DNA of 6,300 nt, from the NCBI GenBank assembly GCA_934130265.1, contig CAKOYC010000067.1, positions 1 through 6,300 of the forward strand, written 5' to 3'. A program made the position numbers and the translations under genes. The DNA is from an uncultured Bacilli bacterium (lineage in GTDB: Bacteria > Bacillota_I > Bacilli_A > RF39 > UBA660). The notes under the pieces are model-generated. The model did no database searches. It had not been told where the DNA came from and saw nothing but the letters and a program-made list of their open reading frames with translations. Positions 1 through 5,613 of this stretch are shown piece by piece (position 1 is the first letter of the stretch; every line of letters starts with the position of its first letter).

Positions 1-21
1 ATGCGGTTAGTTCTCGCATAA
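1..21 (+). CDS. tnpB: TnpB C-terminal tail (partial, last six codons)
   Basis: Frame 1 reads MRLVLA and then TAA at 19-21. Many TnpB proteins of Firmicutes end in a short segment of this kind, after the final catalytic Asp region and a helix of the type NIRxxGMRL. Only six codons are present, so the assignment rests mainly on position, directly upstream of an IS605-type right end. TnpB is an RNA-guided DNA nuclease, the ancestor of Cas12, that uses RNA from the element's own 3' end. An alternative frame is open from 27 to the TAA at 159-161, but I take it to be non-coding RNA territory. Confidence 0.4.
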   Translation: MRLVLA

Positions 22-158
22 CTTAAAACAAAATAAACCGTGGGACACACGGGGTTAGCTCGCTTATGCTTAGTACACTGGTATTATCGAACGAGAACCG
101 ACTGTTCGCTTTTGTACGAAAGGAAGCCCCCACCTCTTTAGGCGGGGGAGGATGTCAC
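22..158 (+). ncRNA. Probable omega-RNA (TnpB guide RNA scaffold)
   Basis: The stretch between the end of tnpB and the tip of the element is where TnpB elements encode their guide scaffold (known for IS200/IS605). Seen here: it is rich in short stems, for example CGAAC at 88-92 with GTTCG at 104-108, then the terminal GC hairpin at 127-148. The guide would begin at the first base beyond the element tip, so it would be the TetR gene sequence from about 159 onward. The RNA boundaries and its expression are inferred from family knowledge. No promoter was identified within the visible part. Confidence 0.5.
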
Positions 159-159
159 T

Positions 160-645
160 AAGATAACAATAACTGATATAGCCAATAAATGTGCTATAAA
201 TAGACAAACTTTTTATTATCATTTTCAAGATATAAAAGATTTAGTTGAATGGCTATGCATTGATGAAGTGGATAATATTTTGAATAAAAATGATGAATGT
301 GAAAAATGGGAAGATAAGTTTTTGATGATTTTTAAAGTAGTCTTAAAAGAAAAAGAGGTTGTAGAAAATATTTATCATTCTGTTTCCGTTGAAGTATTAA
401 GAACTAATTTATATAGATTGGTTTATCCGATTATATATAGTGAGATAGTTGAAGAATCTAAAGGTAAAAATTTAAGAGAAGAAGATAAAAAGTTTATAAC
501 AGATTTTTATAAGTATGCTTTTGTTTCTATAGTTTTAGACTGGATTGATAGGGGAATGATTGAGAATCCAGAGATAATAGTTTTAAAAGTTAGTAATCTA
601 ATAACTGGTACAATTAATCATGCTTGTTTGGCAGTTAATGAATAA
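160..645 (+). pseudogene. TetR-family transcriptional regulator, 5' end removed by the TnpB element
   Basis: The open frame begins inside the element tip and reads KITITDIANKCAINRQTFYYHFQ, the second and third helices of a TetR DNA-binding domain. It runs on for about 160 codons to TAA at 643-645. The C-terminal half resembles the Firmicutes-type TetR ligand/dimer domain (IIYSEIVEES, VLDWIDRGMIENPEII). TetR proteins of this class normally have about 20 residues before ITDIA; those, with the start codon and promoter, are missing. No in-frame ATG precedes the helix-turn-helix. GTG at 268 would give only the effector domain, without DNA binding. It is therefore most likely non-functional. The operon it once controlled cannot be told from this window. 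Confidence 0.85.
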
Positions 646-710
646 GTTGCTACTTTTTTATGATATCTGATTTAAAAAAAGTAAATATATCATCAAAAGT
701 GTCAAAAAGT

Positions 711-759
711 AAGAAGGGGCTGTCGCAAAATTGTATAATTTTGCCAAAAGCCTCTTTTT
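711..759 (+). terminator. Strong two-part hairpin with T-run, at left edge of IS66 remnant
   Basis: Outer stem 711-721 pairs with 749-759 (AGGGGCT against AGCCTCT with one G-T wobble, extended by AAGA/TTTT). Inner stem GCAAAATT at 725-732 pairs with AATTTTGC at 737-744 around a GTAT loop. The 3' arm ends in TTTTTG, so it fits a Rho-independent terminator reading rightward. The string GGGGCTGTCGCAAAATT is also like the outer tip of several transposon families, so it may be an IS end that doubles as a read-through barrier. Between 646 and 710 I see only an AT-only inverted repeat (TACTTTTTT at 651-659 with AAAAAAGTA at 675-683). Confidence 0.6.
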
Positions 760-828
760 GTATAATTTAATTTCTTTATTTTAAGGAAAAACAAAATATG
801 ATTATATGCATATAGAAGATTGGTGGCA

Positions 829-2202
829 ATGAGAATGACACAGATAGGATATGTAAATGATTTTTATAAACAATTTGAAGAACTAAATAAAAAATTAGAT
901 AAAATTAATAGTACTATTTTAAATATGTCATTAACAATATCAGAATTAAATGAAAGTAACAAAAAATTAACTAAAAGTTTAGAAGAAGCTAATAAAAAGA
1001 TCAAGAACTATTATTAGAAATAGAAAGATTGAAAAATAATAAAAACAAAGATAGTTCAAATTCATCAAAGCCATCAAGTATAAACGGATATAAAAAAGTA
1101 ATTACAAACAATAGAAGTAAATCTACTAAAAATAAGGGCGGTCAAAAAAATCATATGGGAAAAACCTTAACAAATGAACAAATAGAAACAATGATAAAAA
1201 ACAACGAAATAGATGAGATAATAACTATAGAGGAAAATAAACTGAAATAAATAAATCCTTAACACCGATTATAAAATATGAATATGATATTGAAATTAAA
1301 AGAAAAGTAATAAAGCATATTATTTATCCAGACAAGCCAACCTCAATCACTAGACTTCCAGTAACTTATGGAAATAATATAAAAGCATATTGTTGTTTGT
1401 TAAATCAAAAATAGATGGAATACAAAGTTTTTTTATGATACTACTAATAATAATCTTTTAACATCAAAAGGTTCTTTTTATTCATGAAATAAAGAAATAT
1501 ATAATTTGCTAATAGACACAGAATACAAATATATAAAGGATGAATTGATGAATGCTCTTGTATTGCCTGTTGATGAAACTCCCATCATAATTAATGGTAA
1601 ACAATATTACTTGCATAATGTATCTGATGGTAAACATACTCTTCAATATGTTACAGAACAAAGGAGTAAAAATGATGTGGATGAGTTTGGCTTTTTAAAT
1701 AATTATAAAGGAATTATAGTACATGATCATTATAAAATGTATTACAATTATGGAGCAGATAATGTACATATCTTAAGATATTTAAATGCTGTAACAGAAT
1801 TTACAAATTATACTTGGGCTAAACAACTAAAAAATTTACTTTTTAGTATGAAGGAAATAAAAGATGATTATATAGCAAAGAGAAAAAAGATGATAAGTGA
1901 TACACAATATAATGAATTCAAAAAACAATATTTAGAAATACTTTCTAAAGGTACGGAAGAAAGAAAAAAAGACTTATCTACTAATGCTTATAAAAAAATT
2001 CTTTATTCCTTTTTCAAATAATTGTGCTGAAGCTGATTTAAGAGGCGTTAGGATAAAACAAAAAACTGATAAATTTAGAAGTGTTGAAGGTGCTAATATA
2101 TATGCTGTTACAAAAAGTTGTTTATCAACATATGCAAAAAATAACATAAATTTATATCAAGCAGTTACATCCATACTTAATGGCAATCCAATATTAATAT
2201 AA
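829..2202 (+). pseudogene. IS66-family transposase, multiply frameshifted and internally deleted
   Basis: Family features appear in order but in different frames. The coiled-coil leader is at 829-998 (FEELNKKLDKINSTI). The conserved NKDSSNSSKPSS motif lies at about 1045-1075, in a new frame after a -1 shift in the A-run 994-998. A second -1 shift falls at 1239-1241 (TEINKSLTP continues in another frame). The sequence then breaks at TAG 1412-1414 and has an in-frame TGA at 1485-1487, probably a former Trp codon. The catalytic core is readable from 1506 to 2021: VDETP carries the first Asp and IVHDHYKMYYNYG the second. The usual Cys-containing AECNA stretch before HILRYL is missing (GADN is followed directly by VHILRYL). 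Near 1990 about 25 residues are deleted with a frame change, after which FFIPFSNNCAEADLRG carries the catalytic Glu, ending at TAA 2200-2202. All three DDE residues survive, but no functional protein is possible. Confidence 0.9.
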
Positions 2203-2238
2203 AAAACAGATAGATTATATCAGATTCTACCTGTTTTT
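2202..2238 (+). terminator. Terminator hairpin after IS66 remnant
   Basis: AAAAACAG at 2202-2209 pairs with CTGTTTTT at 2231-2238, with an inner TAG/CTA (2211-2213 with 2227-2229) across one mismatch. It starts on the transposase stop codon and ends in a T-run, fitting an intrinsic terminator for rightward transcription. It may also work leftward because of the A-run. Between 2243 and 2320 I see no feature. Confidence 0.6.
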
Positions 2239-2324
2239 AATGGTTGTCTAGTCTGAATTGTAACCTAAAGAGCAAGAAATAAATGATTATTTATACAATA
2301 AAGAATAAATATATAGGTATTTAA

Positions 2325-2355
2325 AAAGACGAGCAAATTTCAAATGCTCGTCTTT
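2325..2355. terminator. Bidirectional intrinsic terminator
   Basis: A perfect 11-bp stem, AAAGACGAGCA at 2325-2335 with TGCTCGTCTTT at 2345-2355, encloses a 9-base loop. T-runs follow in both directions; the longer one is on the minus strand. It sits between the rightward IS66 remnant and the leftward gene at 2491-3228, a normal place for a shared terminator. It is the outermost of five hairpins in this gap. Confidence 0.75.
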
Positions 2356-2360
2356 AATAG

Positions 2361-2442
2361 ACCATTTATTCCGAAATGGTAACACACTACGCTATTGGCA
2401 GAGCAATAACGGTGTGCAAAGGGAACCTTCCTTTTGCACACC
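2361..2442 (-). other. Candidate origin of transfer (oriT-like hairpin/nick arrangement)
   Basis: Read on the minus strand, a hairpin at 2442-2411 (GGTGTGCAAA arms, G-T and GG/CC extension, about 14 bp) is followed at once by an inverted repeat CGTTATTG...CAATAGCG (2411-2404 with 2397-2390, one mismatch). Then comes TAGTGTGTTACC (2389-2378), overlapping a third hairpin, ACCATTT/AAATGGT (2380-2361). Known: pMV158-type (MOBV) relaxases nick within TAGTGTG/TTA next to an inverted repeat. The same order of repeat then nick-like motif is seen here, which would put a nick between 2383 and 2382. Inference only: no relaxase gene is in the window and the motif is short. The alternative is a structured RNA or a repetitive hairpin element. 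Confidence 0.35.
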
Positions 2443-2448
2443 ATTTAT

Positions 2449-2492
2449 CCATAATTTTAGCAAAGCAAAAAGCCAAGCAAAATTATGGCTTT
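2449..2492 (-). terminator. Terminator-like hairpin downstream of the minus-strand gene
   Basis: CCATAATTTTAGC at 2449-2461 pairs with GCAAAATTATGG at 2477-2488, apart from one bulged A. A competing short stem AAAGCC (2469-2474) with GGCTTT (2487-2492) gives, on the minus strand, a hairpin followed by a T-run just past the stop codon at 2491-2493. One of the two forms probably ends the minus-strand transcript, with the stronger hairpin at 2325-2355 as back-up. Confidence 0.5.
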
Positions 2493-3228
2493 ATTTTTTT
2501 CTAAAAGGTGGTTGTTGAGATTCATCAAGTTCTTCAATCATAGATTGATATCTTTCTTGTCTTCTTCTTTCAATGTTTTCATCTTGCATTCTAGAGTATT
2601 GAGACATAACTTCAACAAAGGCTTTATCTCTTTTTGAAATATTTCTGAAATTATTTTCTTTTTGTGAAGTAGAATCACCTATATAACTTGAAAATTTATC
2701 CTGTGAAGCTATATCTAAACCGTTTACTCGTGTAAGAAGATATTGATGTGCTGTATTACACAAATCTTTATATGGATAATATTCTCCAATAATGTGTAAT
2801 TTTCTCATTTCAATTAATTTATTTATTTCATCATCATTAATTGAAGTGGCTTTTTTTAAAAAATCTTGAAGTAGAGCTATTCCTGTGTCATCATATAAAT
2901 ATTCTTTTACTTTTCCTAATTCAGTATAATAAGACCATATAGCAATTAATCTATCTACTTCTGATAAATTAGAACATCCACGTAATAAATGTCCAAGACT
3001 CATTTTTGCTAATTTAGGACTAGTTTCTTCTTTACTAATTTCCTCATCATAATTTTGTTTTGTTTTGGAAACAAATGAAATACTACTTTCGTCTTCTAAA
3101 TTTCTTAATAGTTCTTCTAAAGAGGTTGGCTCTTTTTCTTTTATACAATTTCCACCAAAGACATCTATATAAAATAGCATTTCTTCTGGAGTTTTAAATC
3201 CAAGTTCTAAGTATTTGCTTACATCCAT
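2491..3228 (-). CDS. Hypothetical protein, 245 aa, unrecognised
   Basis: I do not recognise this protein. The start is set at ATG 3228-3226 (MDVSKYLELGFK), because AAGGAGG at 3243-3237 is eight bases upstream; a TTG at 3234 would be only two bases from it. The protein has no signal peptide or membrane segment and looks soluble and mostly helical. Residues about 30-75 are acidic and low in complexity (KEKEPTSLEELLRNLEDESS). Residues 78-170 look like the globular core (LGHLLRGCSNLSEVDRLIAIWSYYTELGKVKEYLYDD). Residues 195-245 are highly charged, with RRRQERYQ and a PPFRKK tail. It is a lone gene with its own promoter and terminators, transcribed toward the oriT-like array, so a plasmid or mobilisation accessory role is possible. 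That is context only. It seems intact, unlike its neighbours. Confidence 0.85.
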   Translation of the reverse strand: MDVSKYLELGFKTPEEMLFYIDVFGGNCIKEKEPTSLEELLRNLEDESSISFVSKTKQNYDEEISKEETSPKLAKMSLGHLLRGCSNLSEVDRLIAIWSYYTELGKVKEYLYDDTGIALLQDFLKKATSINDDEINKLIEMRKLHIIGEYYPYKDLCNTAHQYLLTRVNGLDIASQDKFSSYIGDSTSQKENNFRNISKRDKAFVEVMSQYSRMQDENIERRRQERYQSMIEELDESQQPPFRKK

Positions 3229-3236
3229 AATCAAGT

Positions 3237-3260
3237 CCTCCTTATATAATTATTATATCA
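3237..3260 (-). promoter_or_regulatory. Extended -10 promoter and ribosome site of the minus-strand gene
   Basis: On the minus strand TGATATAAT (3260-3252) is a perfect extended -10 element (TGn plus TATAAT). There is no good -35 at the normal distance, as is usual for extended -10 promoters. AAGGAGG lies at 3243-3237, so the untranslated leader would be very short (about 15 bases). Confidence 0.5.
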
Positions 3261-3303
3261 TACTTTTGCTAAAATTTACGAAATTATACAAATTTGTCAG
3301 GTC

Positions 3304-3334
3304 AAAGACATGAAAAAATTTTTTCATAGTCTTT
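3304..3334. repeat. Near-perfect palindrome, possible bidirectional terminator or operator
   Basis: AAAGAC at 3304-3309 and GTCTTT at 3329-3334 flank a perfect 18-base palindrome, ATGAAAAAA/TTTTTTCAT (3310-3327), with one extra A at 3328. As RNA it would form a long hairpin ending in a T-run on the plus strand. It lies upstream of the minus-strand gene's promoter (3252-3260), so an operator role is also possible. No protein-binding family is recognised. Confidence 0.45.
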
Positions 3335-3379
3335 TTCTTAGTAGTTATCTAGTTATTTGAAGCAAAAGTACTAAGAAAA
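3333..3379. repeat. 11-bp perfect inverted repeat with 25-base spacer
   Basis: TTTTCTTAGTA at 3333-3343 is the exact complement of TACTAAGAAAA at 3369-3379. It overlaps the end of the preceding palindrome and lies just left of the ISAs1 remnant. It could be a terminator, an operator, or the scar of an element end. Apart from these repeats, 3261-3428 holds nothing I can assign. Confidence 0.4.
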
Positions 3380-3428
3380 CAAACCATTTATGTTATCATA
3401 ATTAATATAGAATTGTGAGTGTTAATAA

Positions 3429-3708
3429 GTGAAACCAATAAAAAACATTGATAAATTAGATAAAAGCCAAAAGAAATATTTGAAAAAAAATTTGGTATAT
3501 CTGCTTGGAAAGATTTAACACCGACAATATTAAAAAATTTAAAAGAAGCAATGAAAGAATTAACAGATACTAGACAGCAAGTAAAAATAAAGTATAAAAT
3601 ATGGGACGTTGTAATATGTATTGTTATCTCTTGCTTATGCGGTATGAAAACATGGGAAGAAATACATGATTTTGTAGTAATGAAATATGAATTTTTTAGA
3701 CAATTTTT
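3429..3708 (+). pseudogene. ISAs1-family transposase, N-terminal fragment
   Basis: The fragment starts at GTG 3429, directly after an in-frame TAA, and reads KPIKNIDKLDKSQKKYLKK. A -1 slip in the eight-A run 3483-3490 moves it to the frame of FGISAWKDLTPTIL, ELTDTRQQVKIKYKIWDV, CLCGMKTWEEIHDF and EFFRQFLK. This matches the N-terminal domain that precedes the DDE domain in ISAs1 transposases (DPRQ-x-KVKYPL, then CG-x-SWEEI, then a KQFL motif). The homology stops at about 3708, where the usual GIPS motif and the catalytic domain should begin; ISAzo13-type sequence follows in a different frame. It is about 90 residues of a protein that normally exceeds 350, and is clearly dead. No ISAs1 terminal repeat was identified on the left. 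Confidence 0.75.
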
Positions 3709-4387
3709 GAAAATGTTAATGAAACCAAACAATTTATTTCTTTATCTAACAATGATGTTGCAGTAATTTCTATAGATGACAAAAATAGAAAGAAAATAGG
3801 AAATATTAGTGATAATGGATATTCTTGGTTTAATAAACATGCACTAGATCATGACACTAATTTTGACTGTAGTATAGTTCCTTTTGGTAAAAGCTAACGA
3901 AACATTTGTTTATTGTAGTAAAGGAATTTCAACAGCAAATTTTAAAGTAGATTGTATCGATGATTACTTAAAGAAAAAGAAAGAAACGTTTGATATTAAA
4001 AGATTAATTATATTTTTAGATAATGGACCAGAAAATAGTAGCAGAAGAACGTTATGGATTAAATGTCTAATAGACTTATTAAAAAAATATAATATCTCAA
4101 TTAAATTAGTATATTATCCACCATATTCTTCTAAATATAATCCAATAGAAAGATATTGGGCAAGATTGCAACTGTCTTGGAGTGGATTAATTATTAATAC
4201 CGTTGATAAATTAATTAAAATGATTAATAAAGTAAAGTGGAATGGTGTTTATACACAAGCAACATTAGTTAATAAAGAATATAAAAAAGGAATTAGCATA
4301 GACAAAGAAGAAATAATAATACTAGAAAGAAAACGTGTTTATAGAGAAAACGTTATAGAAAAATGGAGTCTTGTTATAACTTCATAA
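3700..4387 (+). pseudogene. ISAzo13-type transposase, C-terminal part with a frameshift
   Basis: After TAG at 3697-3699 this frame reads TIFENVNETKQF, then AVISIDDKNRKKIGNI (the first catalytic Asp, codon 3775-3777) and ALDHDTNFDCSIVPFG, stopping at TAA 3895-3897. The protein continues in another frame from 3884: KANETFVYCSKG, IIFLDNGPENSSRRT (second Asp), YYPPYSSKYNPIERYW (catalytic Glu) and ending WSLVITS, TAA 4385-4387. These are hallmark blocks of the ISAzo13 (Rhodopirellula-type DDE) transposase group. The normal PFGIL-x-VK is missing a few bases near 3884-3890. The N-terminal helix-turn-helix half is absent and has been replaced by the ISAs1 fragment. It cannot make an active enzyme unless the frameshift is an error, and even then it lacks its N-terminus. 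Confidence 0.85.
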
Positions 4388-4416
4388 AAAATTAGCATTT
4401 ATTTTTGAACAACCCC
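4388..4416 (+). mobile_element. Right tip of the ISAzo13-type element
   Basis: The sequence after the transposase stop ends in TTTTTGAACAACCCC (4402-4416). Its complement, GGGGTTGTTCAAAAA, is the kind of terminal repeat carried by this group. No second copy of GGGGTTGTTCAAA occurs to the left in this window, consistent with loss of the left half. The host frame resumes at 4418. Confidence 0.6.
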
Positions 4417-4417
4417 T

Positions 4418-4510
4418 TATTATTATGTTAATGAATATAGTAATTCAATGAAAAAGTTAGTATTATCTTTGCAAAAGAATTTTAATAATAGAGTGATTAT
4501 TGAATTATAA
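4418..4510 (+). pseudogene. C-terminal scrap of an interrupted gene
   Basis: Directly after the IS tip an open frame reads YYYVNEYSNSMKKLVLSLQKN and ends in VIIEL, with TAA at 4508-4510. An internal ATG at 4448 has no ribosome site, so this is more likely the tail of a gene cut by the element than a 20-residue peptide. I do not recognise the family and I see no matching N-terminal half in the window. Confidence 0.35.
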
Positions 4511-4533
4511 TTACGCGGTTAGGAGTTGATAAA

Positions 4534-4851
4534 ATGAGAATTTTACCTAAAAAACTAATAGATGCTGGTTGTGGAAAAAAATATGATGAAGGGTATAGAA
4601 TTGTATATTTTGAAAAAGATAATAAGTATTCACTTGGTGCTTATTGTAAAACAATAGAAGGATTTATGCTTGGCTTTGCTGATTGTGATCCAATTATTGA
4701 TGGGGATGATATCCCTTCTTTTATTTTTGTAGATGATATTTTGAATAGGTCCTTAAATTTATATGATGATGTCATTCGAGTATCAATTTACAAGACAGAT
4801 GGAACGTTAGTTGCTACAAAAGAAAGAAAAAATTTAAATAAATCTAAGTAA
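4534..4851 (+). CDS. Small hypothetical protein, 105 aa
   Basis: I do not recognise this protein. ATG 4534 is preceded by AGGAG at 4521-4525 with a normal spacing. A TATAAT at 4506-4511 could serve as -10, but its -35 is poor. The product is soluble, with no signal or membrane segment, and looks like a small beta-rich fold: alternating strands YRIVYFEKDNKYSLGAYCKT, GFMLGFADCDP, SFIFVDDIL, VIRVSIYKTDGTLVATKE. Asp-rich patches (ADCDPIIDGDDI, residues 49-60) and three Cys (13, 38, 51) are noticeable, but no known metal-binding motif is complete. It ends in a basic tail (KERKNLNKSK). It is followed after 77 bases by the amidase gene on the same strand, so co-transcription is possible. It appears intact. 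Confidence 0.75.
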   Translation: MRILPKKLIDAGCGKKYDEGYRIVYFEKDNKYSLGAYCKTIEGFMLGFADCDPIIDGDDIPSFIFVDDILNRSLNLYDDVIRVSIYKTDGTLVATKERKNLNKSK

Positions 4852-4895
4852 AGTTACTTATTTAATTATCCTGTTATTATTGTGATTAAAATTAT

Positions 4896-4918
4896 CTAGT
4901 AAACATAAAATTTACTAG
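4896..4918 (+). promoter_or_regulatory. Hairpin overlapping the amidase ribosome site
   Basis: CTAGTAAA at 4896-4903 is the exact complement of TTTACTAG at 4911-4918, with a 7-base loop, followed by GTGTTTTTAT. The 3' arm contains part of AGGT (4917-4920), the only Shine-Dalgarno-like sequence before the ATG at 4929. It could be a weak terminator for the upstream gene, or a stem that hides the ribosome site and damps translation of read-through message. Confidence 0.45.
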
Positions 4919-4928
4919 GTGTTTTTAT

Positions 4929-5594
4929 ATGTTTATTAGAAAATATAAGAGTTTAATGTTAATACTTTTTTTTACATTATTAATATCACTTCAATTAGTG
5001 GATGCTAAAGTGAATAGTATATTACCACTGGAAGGGAAAATAATTACAATTGATCCCGGGCATGGTGGGCGAGATAGTGGGACTATGTCTGGTAAACTTA
5101 TGGAAAAGGATTTAAATCTAGAGATATCTTATCAATTAAAAAAAGTATTAGAAGAAAATGGGGCAACTGTTTATATGACTAGAATGGTTGATGAAGATTT
5201 ATCTAGTAAGTGGGATGCTAGAAAGAAAAGAGGAGACTTATATAGAAGAATATTATTTATTCAAAATAAAAAGAGTGATTTGTATCTTTCTATTCATATT
5301 AATGCAGGGAATGGTAGAGGACAAGAGGTTTTATATCATTCTATAAATAAGAATAATCTCTTATTAGCAGAAAGCATTCATAATGAATTTAAAAAGGAGT
5401 TTAAGACTAAGAGAATTATTAAGAAGACTAATCTTTATTTATATTCTAATACTAGAGTACCTGGTGTTTTAATAGAATGTGGTTTTTTATCTAATCCAAA
5501 TGATAGATATTTATTACAAAAAGAAGATTATCAAAAAAGACTAGCTTTAAGTATAACTAGGGGAGTTTATGAGTACTTTCAAAAAGAATTATAA
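4929..5594 (+). CDS. cwlD: N-acetylmuramoyl-L-alanine amidase, CwlD-like (Amidase_3)
   Basis: This zinc hydrolase cleaves the amide bond between N-acetylmuramic acid and the peptide stem of peptidoglycan. Residues 5-25 form a hydrophobic N-terminal anchor or signal after a basic start (MFIRKYK), so it acts outside the membrane. The Amidase_3 domain spans about residues 37-218. Zinc ligands are H45 (DPGHGG), E59 (GKLMEKDLN) and H123 (SIHIN); the catalytic Glu is E183 (LIECGFLSNP). Length (221 aa) and the LPLEGKII...GKL-x-EKD layout match CwlD, about 237 aa in Bacillus subtilis. There CwlD works with PdaA to make muramic delta-lactam in the spore cortex. Whether this host sporulates is unknown, so a general cell-wall role is the alternative. 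Weak ribosome site AGGT at 4917-4920. It is intact, with all active-site residues present. Confidence 0.9.
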   Translation: MFIRKYKSLMLILFFTLLISLQLVDAKVNSILPLEGKIITIDPGHGGRDSGTMSGKLMEKDLNLEISYQLKKVLEENGATVYMTRMVDEDLSSKWDARKKRGDLYRRILFIQNKKSDLYLSIHINAGNGRGQEVLYHSINKNNLLLAESIHNEFKKEFKTKRIIKKTNLYLYSNTRVPGVLIECGFLSNPNDRYLLQKEDYQKRLALSITRGVYEYFQKEL

Positions 5595-5613
5595 AAATAA
5601 TTCAAAATAAGTA

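Larger units (their letters stand above)
1..158 (+). mobile_element. Right end of an IS200/IS605-family (TnpB-bearing) element
   Basis: This is the distal end of an element whose body lies left of the window. Seen: a GC-rich hairpin, CCCCCACC at 127-134 against GGCGGGGG at 141-148, with a TCTTTA loop and one A/C mismatch, followed by GATGTCAC. The base composition is clearly richer in G+C than the flank. Known: IS605-type elements end in a subterminal hairpin and insert without duplicating the target, so the boundary must be judged from the flank. Here the TetR reading frame resumes at about 159-160, which puts the tip at about 158. No tnpA is visible. The exact last base is inferred. Confidence 0.75.
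711..2240 (+). mobile_element. Decayed IS66-family insertion sequence
   Basis: The element is defined by the broken IS66 transposase (829-2202) and bounded tentatively by the hairpin at 711-759 and the terminator at 2202-2238. I found no convincing matching terminal inverted repeat at the right side: no complement of GGGGCTGTCGCAAAA occurs after 2202. The right tip may therefore be lost, or the left hairpin may not be the true IS tip. No accessory tnpA/tnpB genes of classical IS66 are present; the layout fits the single-ORF clostridial type. Boundaries are approximate. Confidence 0.55.

Noticed and set aside
27..161. An open frame ending in KEAPTSLGGGGCH that could be taken as the TnpB C-terminus
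   Set aside because: It has an in-frame stop at 24-26 just upstream and no start. The region is better explained as guide-RNA scaffold and terminal hairpin.
820..828. TTG at 820 as start of the IS66 leader
   Set aside because: ATG at 829 is the better start. In any case the gene is broken soon after, so the choice has no consequence.
2325..2490. The hairpin array as a CRISPR array
   Set aside because: The stems differ from one another in sequence and there are no equal-length direct repeats with unique spacers.
3388..3732. A minus-strand 114-codon frame opposite the ISAs1 fragment
   Set aside because: It is antisense to recognisable transposase sequence, with no ribosome site and no family resemblance; a shadow frame.
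4506..4511. TATAAT upstream of the 105-residue gene as a firm promoter
   Set aside because: No acceptable -35 at 16-18 bases and no TGn extension. In such AT-rich sequence the hexamer occurs by chance.
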